Of a DNA stretch of 64,000 bases, positions 60,488 through 64,000 are shown piece by piece. Position 1 is the stretch's first letter. Each line of letters begins with the position of its first letter. Both the position numbers and the translations under genes were made by a program. The notes under the pieces were generated by a model. The model saw only the letters and a list, made by a program, of their open reading frames with translations, was not told the origin of the DNA and did no database searches. The DNA comes from Paractinoplanes ovalisporus (GTDB taxonomy: Bacteria; Actinomycetota; Actinomycetes; Mycobacteriales; Micromonosporaceae): contig NZ_JAENHP010000030.1 of NCBI RefSeq assembly GCF_016834655.1, positions 52,303-116,302 of the forward strand. The letters run 5' to 3'.

Positions 60488-62722
60488 GTGACCACCCCGC
60501 AGAACCTCGACGAGCGCTTCAGGGACGCTGTGTCGTCGCTGCCACTCCCGGAGGCCCGCCGCGCTCCCGGCGACGCCGTCCGCGACGGCTCCACCCTCAC
60601 CGGCGCCCGCGCCCTCGAGCTGTTCGACGCCCAACTGGCCAGCCGCCACCTCGACCTCGCCGCGCGCTGGCTGCGCAGCTTCAACGAGGGCTTCTACACG
60701 ATCGGATCCTCCGGCCACGAGGGCAACGCGGCCGTGGCCGCCGCGCTGCTGCCCACCGACCCGGCCCTGCTGCACTACCGCTCGGCCGCCTTCTTCAGCG
60801 CCCGGGCCAAGAGCCTGCCCGACGCCGCCCGCGACGTGCTGCGCGGCGTGGTCGCCTCGGCCCGCGAACCCATCGCCGGCGGCCGGCACAAGGTCTTCGG
60901 CAGCGCCGACCTCAACATCGTCCCGACCACCTCCACCGTGGCGTCCCACCTGCCCCGGGCGGTCGGGCTGGCCTTCTCGATCGAGCGCCCGCGCTCCGAC
61001 AGCCGGTGGCCGCGCGACGCCATCGCCATGGCCTCCTTCGGCGACGCCTCGGCCAACCACGCCGCGGCCACGGCCGCGCTCAACTCGGCCGGGTGGTTCG
61101 AACACTCCGGCGTACGGCTGCCTCTGCTGTTGATCTGTGAGGACAACGGGCTCGGGATCAGCGTGCCCACGCCCGACGGCTGGCTGGCGGCCATGCTGGA
61201 GTCCCGGCCCGGCCTGCGTTACACCTCGGCCGACGGCTGCGACCTGGCCGCCACCTACGACGCCGCGACCGAGGCCGCCGGCTACGTGCGCCGCGAGCGC
61301 CGGCCGGCCGTGCTCCACCTGTCGACCGTGCGCCTGATGGGACACGCCGGGGCCGACGCCGAGGTGGCCTACCGCACGGCCGACGAGATCGCCCGTGACC
61401 TGGCCCGCGACCCGCTGGTCGGCACGGCCCGCCTGCTCGTCGAGGCCGGGCTGCTGGGACCGGAAGAGGTGATCGGGCGCTACGACGAGGTCGGCTGGCA
61501 GGTGCGCAAGGTCGCCGAGGAGGTGCTCGGCGAGCCCAAACTGGCCAACGTGGCCGAGGTGGTGGCGCCGCTCGCCCCGCGCCGCCCGCTGCGCGCCGCC
61601 CACCGCATCACCGAGGTCGCCACCCGCGCCCTCGGCCCCGGCGCGGCCGCCCGCTCCCGCGCGTTCGGCGGCAAGCTGCCCGAACAGTCCGGGCCGCTCA
61701 CCCTCGCCCAGACCATCAACGCGACCCTCACCGACGCGCTGGCCTACGACCCGGGCGTGCTCGTCTTCGGCGAGGACGTGGGGCGCAAGGGCGGCGTCTA
61801 CGGCGTCACCAAGCACCTGCAGGAGAGGTTCGGCGACGAGCGGGTCTTCGACACGCTGCTCGACGAGACGACGATCCTCGGGCTGGCGCTCGGCGCCGGG
61901 CTCGACGGGCTGCTCCCGGTCCCCGAGATCCAATACCTGGCCTACCTGCACAACGCCGAGGACCAGCTGCGCGGCGAGGCGGCCACCATGTCGTTCTTCT
62001 CCTCCGGGGCATACAAGAACCCGATGGTCGTCCGGGTCGCCGGGCTCGCCTACCAGCAGGCGTTCGGCGGCCACTTCCACAACGACAACTCGGTGGCCGT
62101 GCTGCGCGACATCCCCGGCCTGGTCCTGGCCGTCCCCAGCCGGCCCAGCGACGCCGCCCCCATGCTGCGGTCCTGCCTGGCCTCGGCCGCCTCCGACGGC
62201 AGCGTCTGCGTCTTCCTCGAGCCGATCGCGCTCTACCACACCCGTGACCTGCACCAGCAGGGCGACAACGAGTGGCTGGCGCCCTACTCGGGTCCCGGCG
62301 CGTGGACCACCGAGCACGTTCCGATCGGCCGCGCCCGCACCTATCCGCTCGGCAACGCCCAGGACCTGACGATCATCACGTACGGCAACGGGCTCCGGAT
62401 GTCGCTGCGGGTTGCCGCCCAGCTCGCCGAGCAGGGGTACGGTTCCCGCGTGGTGGACCTCCGCTGGTTGAATCCGCTTCCGGTCAACGATCTGGTGCGC
62501 GAAGCCGCCGCGACCGGCCGGGTGCTGATCGTCGACGAGACCCGGCGCTCCGGCGGCGTCGGCGAAGGGGTGCTCGCGGCCCTGGTCGACGGCGGTTTTG
62601 TGGGCGCGGCCAGGCGGATCGCCTCGGCGGATTCACTGATTCCGCTGGGTCCGGCCGCACAGCATGTGCTGGTGGGAGAAGATGCCATCACACAGGGTGC
62701 CCACGCCCTGCTGGCGCGGTAA
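60488..62722 (+). CDS. Fused E1 alpha-beta 2-oxoacid dehydrogenase
   Basis: 744 residues from GTG at 60488 (MTTPQNLDERFRDAVSSLP); an ATG at 60452 is possible. N-half (about 1-350) is E1-alpha-like, with TPP motif MASFGDASANHAAATAALNSAGWF and GHEGNAAVAAALL. C-half (400-744) is E1-beta-like, with LVFGEDVGRKGGVYGVTKHLQERFG, EIQYLAYLHNAEDQL and VVDLRWLNPLPVNDL. Branched-chain or other 2-oxoacids are likely substrates. No E2 or E3 gene is nearby. Confidence 0.85.
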   Translation: MTTPQNLDERFRDAVSSLPLPEARRAPGDAVRDGSTLTGARALELFDAQLASRHLDLAARWLRSFNEGFYTIGSSGHEGNAAVAAALLPTDPALLHYRSAAFFSARAKSLPDAARDVLRGVVASAREPIAGGRHKVFGSADLNIVPTTSTVASHLPRAVGLAFSIERPRSDSRWPRDAIAMASFGDASANHAAATAALNSAGWFEHSGVRLPLLLICEDNGLGISVPTPDGWLAAMLESRPGLRYTSADGCDLAATYDAATEAAGYVRRERRPAVLHLSTVRLMGHAGADAEVAYRTADEIARDLARDPLVGTARLLVEAGLLGPEEVIGRYDEVGWQVRKVAEEVLGEPKLANVAEVVAPLAPRRPLRAAHRITEVATRALGPGAAARSRAFGGKLPEQSGPLTLAQTINATLTDALAYDPGVLVFGEDVGRKGGVYGVTKHLQERFGDERVFDTLLDETTILGLALGAGLDGLLPVPEIQYLAYLHNAEDQLRGEAATMSFFSSGAYKNPMVVRVAGLAYQQAFGGHFHNDNSVAVLRDIPGLVLAVPSRPSDAAPMLRSCLASAASDGSVCVFLEPIALYHTRDLHQQGDNEWLAPYSGPGAWTTEHVPIGRARTYPLGNAQDLTIITYGNGLRMSLRVAAQLAEQGYGSRVVDLRWLNPLPVNDLVREAAATGRVLIVDETRRSGGVGEGVLAALVDGGFVGAARRIASADSLIPLGPAAQHVLVGEDAITQGAHALLAR

Positions 62723-62726
62723 ATTG

Positions 62727-62772
62727 CCACACACTCGGTGCGCCACTTGCGCCGAGAGCCCGGAGTGTGTGG
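62727..62772 (+). terminator. Hairpin between E1 fusion and DUF3052 genes
   Basis: CCACACACTC (62727-62736) pairs with GAGTGTGTGG (62763-62772), 10 bp perfect, starting 5 bp after the E1 stop. The T-tract is absent. It may be a terminator or part of the DUF3052 leader. Confidence 0.5.
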
Positions 62773-62820
62773 ACTACCCCCAGGTTTTCCCTTGAATCGA
62801 CTGCTAGGAGGACTTAGACA

Positions 62821-63252
62821 GTGAGCGCGACCGCTGGTCAGGCCGACGGCGTACGCAGCCTGGCGGACCGGTTCGGCTTCGAGCCGAACATGGTGGTCAT
62901 GGAGATGGGCTACGACGACGATGTCGACGAAGACCTCCGTGACGCCCTGACCGAACGCGTCGGCGAGATGGTCGACGAAGACACCGACGAGGTCGTCGAT
63001 GCGGTGCTGTTGTGGTACCGCGACGGCGACGGTGATCTGTTCGAGCTGCTCACCGACGCCCTGGGCCCCCTCGCCGACAACGGCATGGTGTGGCTGTTGA
63101 CCCCGAAGGCCGGCCGCGACGGACACGTCGAGCCGAGCGAGATCAGCGAATCGGCCCCCACCGCGGGCCTGCAGCAGACCTCGACGGTCAACGCGGGCAA
63201 GGACTGGACCGGAGCCCGGCTGGTTTCCCCCAGGGGCAACAAGAAGAAGTAG
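62821..63252 (+). CDS. DUF3052 family protein
   Basis: 143 residues from GTG 7 bp after AGGAGGA. Segments LADRFGFEPNMVVMEMGYDDDVDEDLRDALTER and VDAVLLWYRDGDGDLFELLTDALGPLADNGMVWLLTPKAG identify DUF3052. Function is unknown. The gene is conserved next to the peroxiredoxin gene and aceE in streptomycetes, as here. Confidence 0.85.
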   Translation: MSATAGQADGVRSLADRFGFEPNMVVMEMGYDDDVDEDLRDALTERVGEMVDEDTDEVVDAVLLWYRDGDGDLFELLTDALGPLADNGMVWLLTPKAGRDGHVEPSEISESAPTAGLQQTSTVNAGKDWTGARLVSPRGNKKK

Positions 63253-63316
63253 CTCGCTGCGTCACCCAGGCCCGGCCGGCGTCCCACGGGGAGCCGGTCC
63301 GGTTAGGGTTGTCCGC

Positions 63317-63775
63317 ATGACGGTCCCCGTCGGAGCCGAAGCGCCCGAGTTCTCCCTGAAAGACCAGAACAACCAGGACGTACGCCTGGCCGACTTCCAC
63401 GGCCGAAAAGCGGTCCTGCTGGTCTTCTACCCCTTCACGTTCACCGGCACCTGCCAGGGCGAGCTGACCGAGATCCGGGACAACCTGCCCGACTATCAGA
63501 ACGACGACGTGCAGGTGCTGGCGGTCAGCGTCGACTCCGTCTACGCCCACAAGGTGTGGGCGGTGCAGGAAGGCTTCGACTTCCCGCTGCTGGCCGACTT
63601 CTGGCCGCACGGGGAGGTCGCCCAGGCCTACGGCGTCTTCAACGACGGGGGCGGCATGGCCAACCGCGGCACGTTCCTCATCGACCGCGACGGCATCGTC
63701 CGCTTCGCCGAAATGACCGGGCCCGGCGAGGCCCGCGACCAGAAGGCCTGGCGGGCGGCCCTGGCCGACCTTTAG
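63317..63775 (+). CDS. AhpE-type one-cysteine peroxiredoxin
   Basis: 152 residues. LVFYPFTFTGTCQGELTEIRD carries the T-x-x-C motif with peroxidatic Cys46; no second conserved Cys is seen. It reduces peroxides in the cytoplasm. The DUF3052 gene lies 64 bp upstream on the same strand and the tRNA-Val 27 bp downstream. Confidence 0.88.
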   Translation: MTVPVGAEAPEFSLKDQNNQDVRLADFHGRKAVLLVFYPFTFTGTCQGELTEIRDNLPDYQNDDVQVLAVSVDSVYAHKVWAVQEGFDFPLLADFWPHGEVAQAYGVFNDGGGMANRGTFLIDRDGIVRFAEMTGPGEARDQKAWRAALADL

Positions 63776-63802
63776 GTACGATGTCGTCTCCGGTTCAACA
63801 CC

Positions 63803-63874
63803 GGGCGCGTAGCTCAGTGGGAGAGCACTCGCCTTACAAGCGAGGGGTCGTAGGTTCGAAACCTACCGCGCCCA
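63803..63874 (+). tRNA. tRNA-Val (anticodon UAC)
   Basis: 72 nt. Acceptor arms GGGCGCG (63803-63809) and CGCGCCC (63867-63873) pair perfectly with discriminator A. The anticodon loop CTTACAA gives UAC, reading GUA. TAGCTCAGTGGGAGAGCA is a typical D-arm, and GTAGGTTCGAAACCTAC is the T-arm. CCA is not encoded. Confidence 0.97.
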
Positions 63875-63901
63875 CGATGTGATGTCTCAGGACATCGGAA
63901 T

Positions 63902-63940
63902 AGCCTGAACCTGCGTTTCGCAGGTTCAGGCTTTTTGTTT
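63902..63940 (+). terminator. tRNA terminator
   Basis: AGCCTGAACCTGC / GCAGGTTCAGGCT, a perfect 13-bp stem with a GTTTC loop followed by TTTTGTTT, 27 bp after the tRNA gene. Confidence 0.9.
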
Positions 63941-64000
63941 GGTGGGTGTGGGTCCGGGTGGGCGTCCGGTGGGCTGGTAGTCGCGTCGGGGGTCGATGGT
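63926..64000 (-). CDS. Possible C-terminus of a gene entering from the right (partial)
   Basis: On the minus strand an open frame runs from the window edge to a TGA at 63926-63928 inside the tRNA terminator. The visible tail is TIDPRRDYQPTGRPPGPTPT followed by KQKA. This resembles the Pro/Arg-rich ends of some actinobacterial HNH or integrase-like proteins, but 24 residues are too few to say. It may be non-coding. Confidence 0.25.
   Translation of the reverse strand, partial: TIDPRRDYQPTGRPPGPTPTKQKA

Overview
The window is very GC-rich DNA with dense, often translationally coupled genes, many GTG starts and few intrinsic terminators with long T-tracts. Gene content points to a filamentous actinobacterium, most likely Micromonosporaceae such as Actinoplanes. 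The supporting markers are a fabD-fabH-acpP-fabF operon with a PucR/FasR-type regulator, DUF3145 and DUF3052 genes, a homodimeric AceE next to a one-cysteine AhpE-type peroxiredoxin, and a urtABCDE cluster. The genus is an inference.

Layout. 1-5.5 kb (minus strand): cytochrome bd oxidase and its ABC exporter (cydABDC, cydC cut by the window edge), preceded by a DoxX-type membrane protein. 5.7-9.5 kb (plus): a Tat-exported solute-binding protein, a small membrane protein, a flavoprotein and a secreted GH3 enzyme, all closely coupled. 9.6-14 kb: PadR regulator, FAD monooxygenase, large LuxR-type ATPase regulator. 14-21.8 kb (minus): urea-type ABC transporter urtABCDE, an NCS1 permease and two TetR regulators. 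22-27.6 kb: methyltransferase, SRPBCC protein, small tyrosine phosphatase, argS behind an arginine-rich leader peptide, and a secreted 5'-nucleotidase. 27.7-35.9 kb: MerR regulator, Ser/Thr kinase, STAS-domain antagonist, surE-pfkB pair, secreted propeller protein. 35.9-40.5 kb: HelD/HelR-like ATPase, alpha/beta hydrolase, beta-carbonic anhydrase. 40.7-48 kb: DUF3145, GH3 lipoprotein and the FAS-II operon with its regulator. 48-57 kb: TetR, ECF-like sigma factor with a linked membrane protein, gltX with an MFS transporter, a DHFR-like reductase and a chemoreceptor. 57-64 kb: aceE, YjbQ, a fused E1 alpha-beta 2-oxoacid dehydrogenase, DUF3052, peroxiredoxin and tRNA-Val(UAC).

Most notable signals. 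(1) A textbook-looking ribosome-mediated attenuator in front of argS: a 15-codon leader with six Arg codons, including CGA-CGC-CGG-CGT in a row, and mutually exclusive hairpins. (2) Three DosR/DevR-like boxes, two of them identical over 15 bp, in front of cydA, doxX/solute-binding protein and carbonic anhydrase/hydrolase, suggesting a small hypoxia regulon. (3) Three palindrome-containing 21-bp repeats at an exact 40-bp pitch between a GH3 gene and the fab operon. (4) A 165-bp element bounded by perfect 20-bp inverted repeats. (5) A 29-bp tandem duplication that seems to have separated two convergent genes that once shared one CTAG as both stop codons.

No phage, CRISPR-Cas, complete insertion sequence or secondary-metabolite cluster was recognised. 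Most of the window is ordinary chromosomal core and near-core sequence.
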